Part shown: piece after piece, positions 50,906 to 59,872 of the stretch | Position numbering within the stretch: position 1 is the stretch's first letter | Layout: each line of letters begins with the position of its first letter | DNA from: Anaerostipes sp. | GTDB taxonomy: Bacteria; Bacillota; Clostridia; Lachnospirales; Lachnospiraceae | Assembly (NCBI RefSeq): GCF_018381315.1 | Contig: NZ_JAGZSD010000005.1 | Location: 62,001-126,000 of the forward strand | Reading direction: 5' to 3' | Length of the DNA stretch: 64,000 nucleotides | Made by a program: the position numbers and the translations under genes | Notes under the pieces: model-generated | Seen by the model: only the letters and a program-made list of their open reading frames with translations | Told to the model about the DNA's origin: nothing | Databases searched by the model: none

Positions 50906-53131
50906 TTAATAACTGCTCATTGGATTAAAGTCGAATGTAATGTGAATATCCTTCGGCAGTTCCTGCCGCTCAATCCACAATTCCAGCCGGTCTTTTACTC
51001 TGACAAGCTGCTGGTAATCCTTCTCTTTCACATATAATACCTGCCGGTAAATATCATTCACTTTTGCCAGAGATGCTTCCCCCGGCCCAATAACCCGGAT
51101 TCCGGAATTGTTTATGACTCTTCCCATACGCTGTGCAGTCTGCCTGCACAGTTCCTCATCCGGTCCGGCAAGAAGAACCGTAAGCATCTGCCAGACCGGC
51201 GGGTAACACAGCATAGTCCGGTATGCGATCTCCTGCTGATAAAACTCTTCATAATCCTGGCTGGCTGCCGTTACGATACAGTAATGTTCCGGAGAATAGG
51301 TCTGGATCACTACCTCTCCGGCTTTCTCTCCCCGTCCGGCCCTGCCGGCTGCCTGGGTTAAAAGCTGAAATGTGCGTTCCGCTGCCCGGAAATCATTGGC
51401 ATGCAGAGACAAATCTGCCGCCAGGATCCCCACCAGCGTTACATCGGCAAAATCATGCCCTTTTACGATCATCTGGGTACCCACAAGAATATCCGCTTCA
51501 CCGCCGGAAAATGCTTTTAGTATCTGCTCGTGGCTGTGCTTTCTTTTTGTGGTATCCATATCCATGCGCAGTACCCTTGCCTCAGGAAATTCTTTTTTGA
51601 TTGCCGCCTCTACCTTTTGGGTACCCAGGCCAAAAGTACCGATAAACGGGCTGCCGCACTCCGGACAGGTCTCGGGCATAACCTCCTCATACCCGCAGTA
51701 ATGGCACCGGAGCTTTCCATCTCTGTGATATGTAAGCGATACATCACAGTGCGGACACTGCATAACAGCCCCGCAGCTTCTGCAGGATACAAACCCTGCA
51801 TAGCCTCTGCGGTTTAAAAACAGCATAATCTGCTCTTTCTTTTGAAGCCGGTCCTCTATCAGTTTGTACAGTCTCCGGCTGAACATGCTGCGGTTTCCCT
51901 GTTTTAATTCTTCCCTTAAATCCTCAATGTAGACATCCGGCAGAACCGCTTCCTTCGCCCGTTCTTTTAGTGTCCACAGCCTGTATTCCCCGTCAAGGGC
52001 TTTTTGATAGCTCTCCAGGGAAGGTGTGGCTGATCCCAGGATTACGGCTGCATCCTCCATCTCAGCTTTTTTAAGTGCTACCTCCCTTGCATGATATTTG
52101 GGCGTCTGTTCGCTTTTATAGCTTCCCTCATGTTCTTCATCTATGATGATGAGTCCAAGATTAGGAAATGGTACAAACAAAGCCGATCTTGGCCCGATGA
52201 TAATATCAATCTCTCCATTTTTGGCACGGAGCCACTGGTCGTACTTTTCTCCTTTTGACAGTCTGGAGTTCAGGATAGATACCCGGTCTCCAAACCGCTT
52301 CGTAAAGCGGCAGACCGTCTGATAGGTAAGTGCAATCTCAGGGATCAGCACAATGGCCTGCTTTCCCATCCTGACTGCTTCCCCGATCGCTGCCAGATAA
52401 ACTTCTGTTTTCCCGCTCCCGGTAACTCCGTGAAGCAGGTAAGTTTTTCTCTCTCCGGAAGCGTAGTCTGCTTTAAACTCCTGTATCAGCCTCTCCTGGC
52501 CATCATTCAGAGGAAGAGGCTCCCCGGTCCTGAGACCTTTTGGATTCGGGTTTCTATAAAACTGCTCCCTCTCCACACAGATAATTCTGTCCTTGGCCAT
52601 GCTTTCCACTGTTGTTCTTGGAATCTTTAAATTTTTCATGACAAACTCCCAGAAAAGCTCCTGCTTATCCATGAGAGCAGCCAAAAGCCTGGCTTTTGCA
52701 ACATAATGCTTTCCAAAGTATTCGTCCAGCTGTGACGGGGCTTCTTCTGCGGAAATCAGGAGCCTGACTGTCTTCTTTTCCTTCTGCTTCATTTTATCCT
52801 GCACTGGAAGCACAGTCTTCAGCGCCTGTATCATGGTGGAGCCGTAATTTTCTCTGATCCAGTAAGCAAGCTGTATCATTTTGGACTCAGCATCCACACG
52901 GTCTTCCTCTATAGAAAGAATTTCTTTTATCTTCCCCGGATCATAATCTGCCCTGTCAGAAATCCTCACCACGTAGCCCTTCTGTTCTCTGTTGCCTGCG
53001 CCGAACGGCACGCGGACCGACTGTCCAACCCGTATCTGGTTACATAAGGAAAAAGGCACTCGATATTGAAATACCCGATCCAGTGCCTCGTGCGATATAT
53101 TGATGATAATATCTGCGTATATTGTTTCCAT
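50906..53131 (-). CDS. priA: Primosomal replication restart helicase PriA
   Basis: A 741-residue helicase: N-terminal DNA-binding domain, Walker A GVTGSGKTEVYL (~235), LIIIDEEHEGSYK, helicase motifs FLNRRGYAGF and GTQMIVKGHDF, and a zinc-binding Cys set (CRSCGAVMQCPHC, CHYCGYEEVMPETCPECG). It reloads the replisome at stalled forks. It starts 3 bases after the glmM stop and heads the def-fmt chain. Confidence 0.96.
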   Translation of the reverse strand: METIYADIIINISHEALDRVFQYRVPFSLCNQIRVGQSVRVPFGAGNREQKGYVVRISDRADYDPGKIKEILSIEEDRVDAESKMIQLAYWIRENYGSTMIQALKTVLPVQDKMKQKEKKTVRLLISAEEAPSQLDEYFGKHYVAKARLLAALMDKQELFWEFVMKNLKIPRTTVESMAKDRIICVEREQFYRNPNPKGLRTGEPLPLNDGQERLIQEFKADYASGERKTYLLHGVTGSGKTEVYLAAIGEAVRMGKQAIVLIPEIALTYQTVCRFTKRFGDRVSILNSRLSKGEKYDQWLRAKNGEIDIIIGPRSALFVPFPNLGLIIIDEEHEGSYKSEQTPKYHAREVALKKAEMEDAAVILGSATPSLESYQKALDGEYRLWTLKERAKEAVLPDVYIEDLREELKQGNRSMFSRRLYKLIEDRLQKKEQIMLFLNRRGYAGFVSCRSCGAVMQCPHCDVSLTYHRDGKLRCHYCGYEEVMPETCPECGSPFIGTFGLGTQKVEAAIKKEFPEARVLRMDMDTTKRKHSHEQILKAFSGGEADILVGTQMIVKGHDFADVTLVGILAADLSLHANDFRAAERTFQLLTQAAGRAGRGEKAGEVVIQTYSPEHYCIVTAASQDYEEFYQQEIAYRTMLCYPPVWQMLTVLLAGPDEELCRQTAQRMGRVINNSGIRVIGPGEASLAKVNDIYRQVLYVKEKDYQQLVRVKDRLELWIERQELPKDIHITFDFNPMSSY

Positions 53132-53134
53132 AGA

Positions 53135-54484
53135 TTATTCGATGACATGCCCCTTCTGGCGCAGCACCTTTACTACACGGTCCACATATTCCCTGCAGAT
53201 CTCATGGTTTTTTGCTTCTACCATAACACGTATCAAAGGTTCTGTACCGCTTTCCCTTACAAGAATCCTTCCGTCATCTCCAAGTTCTTTCTCCACAGCT
53301 TCCACAGCCGCAGCCACGTCTGCATCCTCCCTGGCATCTTTTTTATCTCTGACCTTGACATTTTCAAGGATCTGCGGATAGATCTCCACATCCCTTACCA
53401 GCTGTCCCAGAGACTGCTTCTGTTCCAGCATAGCCTCCATCACTTTAAGGGAAGTAAGGATTCCGTCTCCTGTGGTTGCAAACTTGCTGAAAATAATATG
53501 TCCGGACTGCTCCCCGCCCAGGCCGTGCCCGTTCTTAGACATATTTTCATAGACATACTTGTCACCCACGGCTGTCTTCTCGTAGTCAATTCCTGCTCTG
53601 TCAAATGCTTTATAAAGTCCGAGGTTTGACATAACCGTAGTCACGACTGTATTGTTGTTCAGTGCTCCGTGCTCTTTCATGTATTTTCCGCATACATAGA
53701 GGATCAGGTCACCGTTTACCTCCGCTCCGTTTTCATCTACAGCGATGCAGCGGTCTGCGTCTCCGTCATATGCAAATCCCACGTCCAGGCGGTTTTCTTT
53801 TACAAAGCCCTTGAGGATCTCGATATGGGTTGAACCGCAGTTGGTATTAATATTCGTGCCGTCCGGCTCATTGTTGATAACATAAACTTCTGCTCCAAGT
53901 GTCTCAAATACATTCTTTGCGATACTTGAAGAACTTCCGTTGGAACAGTCAAGGCCGACTTTTATATTTTTGAATGACCGGGTGGCAAGAGAAATCAGGT
54001 ATCCTATGTAGCGGTTCCTTCCGGAAGCATAATCCTTTGCCCTGCCGATATCACTCTTTGTTGCAAACGGCAGTTCACCGATTTCGCCGTCAATATACGC
54101 CTCTATCTGATCTTCGATCTCTGCTTCCATCTTATGCCCTTTGGCATTGATCAGCTTAATCCCGTTGTCGTAATAAGGATTATGGCTGGCTGAGATCATA
54201 ATTCCGCAGTCAAACTGCTCCGTGCGCACCACATAGGACACGCTCGGTGTTGTTGTTACATACAGCATATAAGCATTGGCCCCTGATGCGGTCAGTCCGG
54301 CCACCAGCGCATGCTCAAACATGTAACTGCTTCTTCTGGTATCTTTCCCGATAACTACTTTAGGACGTTTTTTATCCTTTCCTAAATGCCATCCCAGAAA
54401 TCTTCCCACTTTATATGCATGCTCTACTGTCAGATCGATATTTGCCTCTCCCCGGAAGCCGTCTGTGCCAAAATATTTTCCCAT
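53135..54484 (-). CDS. glmM: Phosphoglucosamine mutase
   Basis: A 449-residue alpha-D-phosphohexomutase making glucosamine 1-phosphate for wall precursors. Active-site phosphoserine in IMISASHNPYYDNG (Ser100), metal loop AYDGDADRCIAVD, sugar loop GGEQSGHII and phosphate loop RESGTEPLIRVMVEA are all present. A TATAAT near 54537 and the perR-like gene terminator precede it. It lies directly before priA. Confidence 0.96.
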   Translation of the reverse strand: MGKYFGTDGFRGEANIDLTVEHAYKVGRFLGWHLGKDKKRPKVVIGKDTRRSSYMFEHALVAGLTASGANAYMLYVTTTPSVSYVVRTEQFDCGIMISASHNPYYDNGIKLINAKGHKMEAEIEDQIEAYIDGEIGELPFATKSDIGRAKDYASGRNRYIGYLISLATRSFKNIKVGLDCSNGSSSSIAKNVFETLGAEVYVINNEPDGTNINTNCGSTHIEILKGFVKENRLDVGFAYDGDADRCIAVDENGAEVNGDLILYVCGKYMKEHGALNNNTVVTTVMSNLGLYKAFDRAGIDYEKTAVGDKYVYENMSKNGHGLGGEQSGHIIFSKFATTGDGILTSLKVMEAMLEQKQSLGQLVRDVEIYPQILENVKVRDKKDAREDADVAAAVEAVEKELGDDGRILVRESGTEPLIRVMVEAKNHEICREYVDRVVKVLRQKGHVIE

Positions 54485-54564
54485 GATTGATTGACCTCTT
54501 TCTCATAATTGATTTTTGAATAAATTAATCTAGACTGTATTATAACATAAAGTATCAGGAATGA

Positions 54565-54605
54565 AAAACAAAAACTGCGGAGCAGAAAATCCTGTTCCGC
54601 AGCTT
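54565..54605 (-). terminator. Terminator of the Fur-like regulator gene
   Basis: Minus strand stem GCTGCGGA..AGG / TGCTCCGCAG followed by TTTTTGTTTTT, just after the stop at 54606. Confidence 0.8.
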
Positions 54606-55025
54606 TTAACTGCTTTTCCGGCTGACTTTTACAACAACGGAAATATCTTCATCTTTTATTTCGCCCAAAGCCCTGAGCATCTTTTTCAGTGCAGGATACC
54701 AAATATCTTTCGGCAGTTCCTTCATCTCTTCTTTTGTGAGAAGAGTCGTCTGATCCTTCTTCGTCCCGAACAGTCCTTCGTAGCAGATCTCATACTGCTT
54801 CCCCCGGTCGATAACTCCAAGCTCTTCCAGTGTATTCATCATCCGGTAGACCGTAGCTCTTCCGATTGCCGGATCGATTTTGCTGGCTTCATAAAATATT
54901 TCTTTGCAGCAGGAACAGTTATTTTTTAAAATCACATCTAAAATCACTTTTCTCTGATTTGTAATCCGAAGCCCCTGCTCCCGAAGCTGCTCTATGATCT
55001 TTTCCCGGCTAAGTTCTGTGGTCAT
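54606..55025 (-). CDS. Fur-family regulator lacking the usual metal ligands
   Basis: A 139-residue protein whose first ~85 residues are a clear Fur winged helix (LRITNQRKVILDVIL ... AIGRATVYRMMNTLEELGVIDRG). The second half is unusual: where Fur/PerR/Zur have HxHH-type and CxxC metal sites, this has KQYEICYEGLFGTKKDQTTL and a basic tail with no His at all. Cys cluster NCSCCKEI precedes the recognition helix. The protein may therefore sense something other than iron, zinc or peroxide, or none. Its promoter carries a Fur-box-like palindrome, suggesting self-repression. Confidence 0.8.
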   Translation of the reverse strand: MTTELSREKIIEQLREQGLRITNQRKVILDVILKNNCSCCKEIFYEASKIDPAIGRATVYRMMNTLEELGVIDRGKQYEICYEGLFGTKKDQTTLLTKEEMKELPKDIWYPALKKMLRALGEIKDEDISVVVKVSRKSS

Positions 55026-55070
55026 AATTCCTCCCGTTTACATCTGCCTTTTTGCCGCTTCTCTCAAAAT

Positions 55071-55085
55071 TGATAACCAATATCA
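55071..55085. promoter_or_regulatory. Fur-box-like operator
   Basis: TGATAACCAATATCA is a 7-1-7 near-palindrome; on the minus strand TGATATTGGTTATCA matches 12 of 14 positions of TGATAATnATTATCA. It lies just downstream of the -10, where repressors act. Confidence 0.6.
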
Positions 55086-55096
55086 TTTACAGTTTT

Positions 55097-55125
55097 ATCA
55101 TACGCAACTTCTCTTCACTTGTCAA
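55097..55125 (-). promoter_or_regulatory. Consensus promoter of the Fur-like gene
   Basis: TTGACA, 17-bp spacer, TATGAT on the minus strand, one of the best promoters in the window. Confidence 0.8.
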
Positions 55126-55145
55126 GTTATTTTTGATATCAATTC

Positions 55146-55994
55146 TCAGAATCCCAAATCCGCTGACTGCGAAATATAATACGTCCAATGTTTCTTTCTG
55201 CAGTATTGCCGGATAGTTTTTTTTAATTTGGGATCTTTCGTATACTCCAAAAGGTAAACTTTCTTTTTCTTCCCTGAAATCAGCTTTAAGTAGTCCAGAA
55301 AGTATTTTTTATCCTCTGCTCTTGCTTTTTTTAACTTTTTCTTCTTGAAATCAATCCTTGTAAAGACCTCCTCCTGATTGACTCCGGTAAGAATAGAGCC
55401 GAGCTTTCTGTTGTTTTTATAATACCTTCTGACATAAGTATCCCCGCCATTCAGTATGACTGCTTTCTTCGGATAAGACCGCAGATTCAAAAGAATCTTC
55501 GTCACGCCGCGGTAAATCTTCTTTTGAGGAAATTCCGCATAGACATCACAGTTATCCACAAAAAAACCATCCACTCCTTTTTTGGCCAGCTGATCTGCCA
55601 GCTGCTTGATTTTATTCTGCCAGGCCTTTCTGGATACATCTGTCCAATACTCTCCTCCCCAATTTTCATAGGGTTTCAGTGTATATTTTCGGTACTTTTT
55701 ATAATAAGGGCGGAATGTTTCCAGAGACCCTATATTTAAATAGCTGTAAACCGTATGACCCTGCTTTTTCAGTTTCCTGATATCCTTTTTCTTAAAATAC
55801 TGTGCGTCAATGACAATGGTTTTATATTTTTTTAATCTGCCCATATCTTTTCTGTCCGCATTTAAAAATACACCGTAGGAATAGGTGAATTTCTTCTTTT
55901 TTCCTGCCTTCACCTCAGACTGCACAGCCAGAAAAAGTATCATCATAAAGATACATGTTAGTTTCAAAGCCCTGTTCTTTTTGTATCCGCCCAT
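55146..55994 (-). CDS. Secreted GH114/TM1410-like hydrolase (endo alpha-1,4-polygalactosaminidase type)
   Basis: A 282-residue protein with an N-terminal membrane or signal helix (LKLTCIFMMILFLAVQSEVK) and a single TIM-barrel-like domain of the GH114 type: VIDAQYF, VYSYLNIGSLETFRPYYKKY, ENWGGEYWTDVSRKAWQ, KKGVDGFFVDNCDVY, NGGDTYVRRYY, GVNQEEVFTRI. Members cleave galactosaminogalactan-like polymers or are uncharacterised. It is markedly lysine-rich throughout. It follows the dGTPase gene by 14 bases. The claim is by fold motifs; substrate is unknown. Confidence 0.72.
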   Translation of the reverse strand: MGGYKKNRALKLTCIFMMILFLAVQSEVKAGKKKKFTYSYGVFLNADRKDMGRLKKYKTIVIDAQYFKKKDIRKLKKQGHTVYSYLNIGSLETFRPYYKKYRKYTLKPYENWGGEYWTDVSRKAWQNKIKQLADQLAKKGVDGFFVDNCDVYAEFPQKKIYRGVTKILLNLRSYPKKAVILNGGDTYVRRYYKNNRKLGSILTGVNQEEVFTRIDFKKKKLKKARAEDKKYFLDYLKLISGKKKKVYLLEYTKDPKLKKTIRQYCRKKHWTYYISQSADLGF

Positions 55995-56008
55995 ATCTGC
56001 TGTCTCCT

Positions 56009-57223
56009 TTATTCCTGTTCATTGAAATAAGACATATAATTGACGCGGCACTTTCCATCCGGGAATAGATAATGATAAAAGTCCACAAAATAATCATCTG
56101 TCATGCTTGCAATATAATCCACTACGATTTGGTTGGGTTCCTCATCTCTATAGGCACCTGATGCCACATAATGGGCTCTTGCGTCCTCTACATACTCGAT
56201 GTGATGTTTAAAAATAACTGAATTCTCATCACCTTTTATCAAATCAGAATACAGCTTTTCATATACCTCTCTGAACATAGGCGCTACATTCTCAGAATAA
56301 ATGCGGTCCAGCTTTTTATTAAAGTAAATCTGCTTATAGTTTTCTTTCTTTGCAGTTCTCAAAGCATCATAATACTCAGCATCCAGCATAATATAATCTT
56401 TCCGGTAACTGTTTTCCACAATGTTCACCGTCAGATTATTGATGATCTCCGCATTCTCCACCCCGATTTCTCCCTGGGTAAAAATTCCGCTGTCTTCGAT
56501 GAGCTTCGCTTTTTTTGCATCCTGCCGGTCCTTTCCGAGATAAGCCACCATATCACAGATCCTCACCACACATCCTTCCAAAGTAGAGGGAATGAGAGTC
56601 TTAATATAAGCCTCATCTCTGCTGCACTGTTCTGTCTTTTCATAAAACTCATCAAAAGAAGCCATATGGCATGGACGGTACTCCCGCTGCTCAAACTCCC
56701 CGTTATGGCACAGAATTCCGTCCAGCGTCTGCAGAGAAACATTTCTGTTAAACATTCCATCCAAGACCCGCACGCTCTGAACGTTGTGCTGAAAGCAGCG
56801 TCCTGTTTTCTCATGGTATATCTGGTTTAAATAACGTTCTCCGGCATGACCGAACGGTGTATGCCCGATATCATGTCCCAGAGCAATCGCTTCAATCAGG
56901 TCACAGTTTAAACCAAGGAGCCTGCCGATATTCCTTGCAATTCTGGACACGAGCTGGACATGGAGGGACCTCCTTGATATATCGTCATTTAAGTAAAATG
57001 AAAAAACCTGTGTTTTATCGGTATAGCGGTTATAATATGGAGAATGAATAATCTTCTCCACATCCCTGACAAATGCCGGCCTCCAGAGACTGGCGCCATC
57101 CCGTTCGGCATCTTTACGGATCACTTGTTCATCCCGGCAGGCAGACGGATTCTCCCATCCTTTCTGCCGGTCCCTTATGATCTCCTGCTGCAGCTCTTTT
57201 GATAATTCATGATAATGAAGCAT
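56009..57223 (-). CDS. dgt: dGTP triphosphohydrolase-like HD protein
   Basis: A 404-residue HD-domain phosphohydrolase of the dGTPase family. N-terminal region ASLWRPAFVRDVEKIIHSPYYNRYTDKTQVFSF; His-Asp metal site in AIALGHDIGHTPFGHAGERYLN; catalytic-region NGEFEQREY and CDMVAYLGKD. It converts dGTP (and likely other dNTPs) to nucleosides plus tripolyphosphate. It lies after the phospholipid operon terminator and is co-directional with the GH114-like gene. Confidence 0.92.
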   Translation of the reverse strand: MLHYHELSKELQQEIIRDRQKGWENPSACRDEQVIRKDAERDGASLWRPAFVRDVEKIIHSPYYNRYTDKTQVFSFYLNDDISRRSLHVQLVSRIARNIGRLLGLNCDLIEAIALGHDIGHTPFGHAGERYLNQIYHEKTGRCFQHNVQSVRVLDGMFNRNVSLQTLDGILCHNGEFEQREYRPCHMASFDEFYEKTEQCSRDEAYIKTLIPSTLEGCVVRICDMVAYLGKDRQDAKKAKLIEDSGIFTQGEIGVENAEIINNLTVNIVENSYRKDYIMLDAEYYDALRTAKKENYKQIYFNKKLDRIYSENVAPMFREVYEKLYSDLIKGDENSVIFKHHIEYVEDARAHYVASGAYRDEEPNQIVVDYIASMTDDYFVDFYHYLFPDGKCRVNYMSYFNEQE

Positions 57224-57252
57224 TTTCTCCTCCTTTTGAATAAATTGGGCAA

Positions 57253-57274
57253 GTGCGCATCCTTCACAAAGTGC
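57253..57274. repeat. Short intergenic repeat, second copy
   Basis: Matches 34847-34868 at 19 of 22 positions, sharing GTGCGCATCCT at the start and AGTGC at the end. Both are intergenic. Confidence 0.45.
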
Positions 57275-57323
57275 TTTTTACTGCATATGGGATTCTGAAG
57301 GAATTTCCTATGCAATTGGAAAA

Positions 57324-57347
57324 AGCCCGCAATCATCATTGCAGACT
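57324..57347 (-). terminator. Terminator overlapping the psd stop codon
   Basis: Minus strand AGTCTGCAAT / ATTGCGGGCT, 10 bp with a GATG loop, then TTTTT. The TGA of psd lies inside the hairpin loop region, so a terminating ribosome could hinder its folding. Confidence 0.8.
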
Positions 57348-58214
57348 TTCCTTCCTTCCAACGCCCAGACGCTGTCCTTGTTTTAGTTTTGTCTCACACC
57401 CATCCTGAGTCCTGTCCAGAAGGCACTGGTCAATAACCACCTTATCTCCCTCAAAAAGCAGGACGATGGTAGAACCGCCGAATTCAAAATAACCTTTTTC
57501 CATACCGCGGGTCATCATACCTTCTTCGTGGTGGTTTACAATCCGCCCCACCATCAAAGCACCCACTTCCATCTGGACTGCATGACCGAAATGCTCTGTT
57601 TTCATCATGGTAAATTCCCTGGCATTTTCTTTATAAACAGAAACATAATCATTTGCCACCGGATTTACCGTGTGATACTTCCCTTTTATAAAATAGTTCT
57701 TGCTTTTTACACCGTTATCGATATAGCAGTACCTGTGATAATCGTCCACCGTCAGGCGCAGAATAACTGCATAGCCATTCATGAAATGATCTGCAATTTT
57801 TTTGCTTCTCAGCAGCGACTCCACCGTATATACTGTATCCTTTACACAAAAGGAAGTTTCCTCTGTGATGCGGTAGGCACTGGCTTTACAGTCGCACGGG
57901 CTGAACAGAATCGTCTCATCCTCCGGCAGAGGACGTCTCCCCGGCCTGATTCTTCTTGTAAAAAAATCATTATATGAGGTGTACACTCTGTCTTCATACT
58001 CCCTCATATCAATCCTGTTCTTTCTGATAAAACGCTGAATCAGACATTTAGAACAGCGGGTATTTAATATAAATCCTCCCAGCCTTGAAATCCATGGTCT
58101 TGTAAGAAATTTAAGCTTTATCCTTCCCAGGAATGTTCCGTAGAGCAGTTTTAAAAACTTATCCTGAAAAGTTTCCTCTTCATAACAGCGGCCGTTTTGG
58201 TCTATATACTTCAT
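57336..58214 (-). CDS. psd: Phosphatidylserine decarboxylase
   Basis: A 292-residue proenzyme that turns phosphatidylserine into phosphatidylethanolamine. Motifs typical of the family: FSPCDCKASAYRI (substrate/His region), VDDYHRYCYIDNG, YHTVNPVANDYVSVYKENAREFTMM, GALMVGRIVNHHEEG, and the self-cleavage motif FGGSTIVLLFEGD, where Ser becomes the pyruvoyl group. It follows pssA by 12 bases. Confidence 0.94.
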   Translation of the reverse strand: MKYIDQNGRCYEEETFQDKFLKLLYGTFLGRIKLKFLTRPWISRLGGFILNTRCSKCLIQRFIRKNRIDMREYEDRVYTSYNDFFTRRIRPGRRPLPEDETILFSPCDCKASAYRITEETSFCVKDTVYTVESLLRSKKIADHFMNGYAVILRLTVDDYHRYCYIDNGVKSKNYFIKGKYHTVNPVANDYVSVYKENAREFTMMKTEHFGHAVQMEVGALMVGRIVNHHEEGMMTRGMEKGYFEFGGSTIVLLFEGDKVVIDQCLLDRTQDGCETKLKQGQRLGVGRKESLQ

Positions 58215-58226
58215 TGCCTGTCTCCT

Positions 58227-58838
58227 TTACAGAAAATAAATACGGACTGCCACCAGAATGCCAATGATGACAAATGCGAACATACACTTTTTGCCAGGCT
58301 TAAACACACTGAAATCAATCACAAACAAAAGAGAAATGATCAGCACAGCCAGCAGATATATGTAAGGAAACTGAGCGGTAAAAAAACGCTTCAGCTGATA
58401 TACAATAGGCAGTATCAGCGCCACTGACGTAACCGGGAGCCCCCGGTAATGTTTTCTTCTCTCACTTGTCTCTGCCTGTCTCTGTTCCTCAGTGACATTA
58501 AAAAATGCCAGCCGGATCACTGCCCCTAAAATATACATCATATAAATGATCTTTGCGTACCAGGCATCCATTCCCATAGAATATCCAATCACAACCGGGA
58601 ATGCCCCGAAACAGATCAGGTCACACAGCGAATCAATCTCAATTCCAAATTTCTTTGCATCATCAGAACGTTTGATCATCTTTGCAACAGTCCCGTCATA
58701 CATATCAGTGAATCCGGATATCATCAGACAAATCATTGCTATTTTAAAGTTGCCGTTAAATGCAGCTGACATGCCGAACACTGCACTCACAACGCCCGCA
58801 TATGTCAGTATGACTGATACATTATAAAATCCTATCAT
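58227..58838 (-). CDS. pssA: CDP-diacylglycerol-serine O-phosphatidyltransferase
   Basis: A 203-residue CDP-alcohol phosphatidyltransferase. The family motif DxxDGxxA(K/R)...GxxxDxxxD is DMYDGTVAKMIKRSDDAKKF followed by GIEIDSLCD, embedded among about seven hydrophobic segments. With psd next door the substrate is almost surely serine. It sits after the flippase-like gene (11 bases). Confidence 0.92.
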   Translation of the reverse strand: MIGFYNVSVILTYAGVVSAVFGMSAAFNGNFKIAMICLMISGFTDMYDGTVAKMIKRSDDAKKFGIEIDSLCDLICFGAFPVVIGYSMGMDAWYAKIIYMMYILGAVIRLAFFNVTEEQRQAETSERRKHYRGLPVTSVALILPIVYQLKRFFTAQFPYIYLLAVLIISLLFVIDFSVFKPGKKCMFAFVIIGILVAVRIYFL

Positions 58839-58849
58839 AATTTAAACCT

Positions 58850-59872
58850 CTATTCCTTACGCTTTATTGTCACATGTGCCACAAATGTTAAAAATGCACT
58901 GATCAGAACCAGCGCATAATAACTGATTCCGCGGCTCAATAACATAGCCGGATACAATAAGTTGCCTCTGAATATTTTTCTGAAAATACTTAAAAACAGT
59001 CCCTCACTGATTCCCATTCCTCCCGGCAGCGGCAGCATATCTACAGAAATTGAAATCACACACTGAAGAGCCACAATGTCCACAAATCCAAGTGCAGACA
59101 GTCCCAATGCCTTATAAACCAGATATGTGATGGAAAAATGCAGAATCCTCTGCACTAATGTAACCAAAAACATTTCAAAGATCATCAGCTTGTGATTTTT
59201 AATAACCGCAGCCGCCTTATGGTAATCCTGCATCCATCCTTCAATCTTGCGGATTCTCTCCTCTTTCTTTTTCAGAATGTGAATCTTTTCCAGTCCCCGT
59301 GTCAAAGCCAGCAAAACTCTGGACGCCAAAGTGGGTTCAAAAACAAGCATCAGCATAAGCGCCACACAAAAAATGTTTAAGCCCATTCCAAGATAGAAGA
59401 AAAAAGCCACCTGGGATATATAATCCGTAACCAGGCCATGGCGGAAAATAAAGATCACTGCTCCAAGGAAAACAAGGACAAACTTATACAAAATGGTGAC
59501 GATCATCAGAACCACAGTTCCTACCGATACATCGACCTTATCCCGGTTCATATAGTAAAGCTGGGCCGGCTGGCCTCCTGTCGCTGACGGTGTAATACAG
59601 CTGAAAAAAAATCCTACAAATGAATAAAGAATGCAGTGTCTTTTCGGTACGCGGTACCGAAGCACACGAAGCATCCTGTCTATGATAAAAGACTCACAGC
59701 AGACAAATATAATAATCAGGGCAAACCCTAATATATAGTAAACAGGACTGACACTTCTCATGACATGCATCAGTTCAGGCAGCTCTTTTCCTCTGAAAAT
59801 TGCATAAAATGTAAGCCCGAACAGTGCAAAGAAGAAGATGCCGTTGCCAATCCAGCGCTTCTTATTCTCCAT
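58850..59872 (-). CDS. Lysylphosphatidylglycerol synthase-type membrane protein (UPF0104 flippase-like)
   Basis: A 340-residue protein of about eight membrane helices from the LPG_synthase_TM/UPF0104 family (SVSPVYYILGFALIIIFV, SFVGFFFSCITPSATGGQPAQLYYMNRDKVD, SISVDMLPLPGGMGISEGLF). These act as lipid flippases, as in the membrane half of MprF. No aminoacyltransferase domain is attached. It overlaps the PAP2 gene by 11 bases, so the two are coupled. It may move the operon's phospholipid, or another lipid, across the membrane. Confidence 0.85.
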   Translation of the reverse strand: MENKKRWIGNGIFFFALFGLTFYAIFRGKELPELMHVMRSVSPVYYILGFALIIIFVCCESFIIDRMLRVLRYRVPKRHCILYSFVGFFFSCITPSATGGQPAQLYYMNRDKVDVSVGTVVLMIVTILYKFVLVFLGAVIFIFRHGLVTDYISQVAFFFYLGMGLNIFCVALMLMLVFEPTLASRVLLALTRGLEKIHILKKKEERIRKIEGWMQDYHKAAAVIKNHKLMIFEMFLVTLVQRILHFSITYLVYKALGLSALGFVDIVALQCVISISVDMLPLPGGMGISEGLFLSIFRKIFRGNLLYPAMLLSRGISYYALVLISAFLTFVAHVTIKRKE

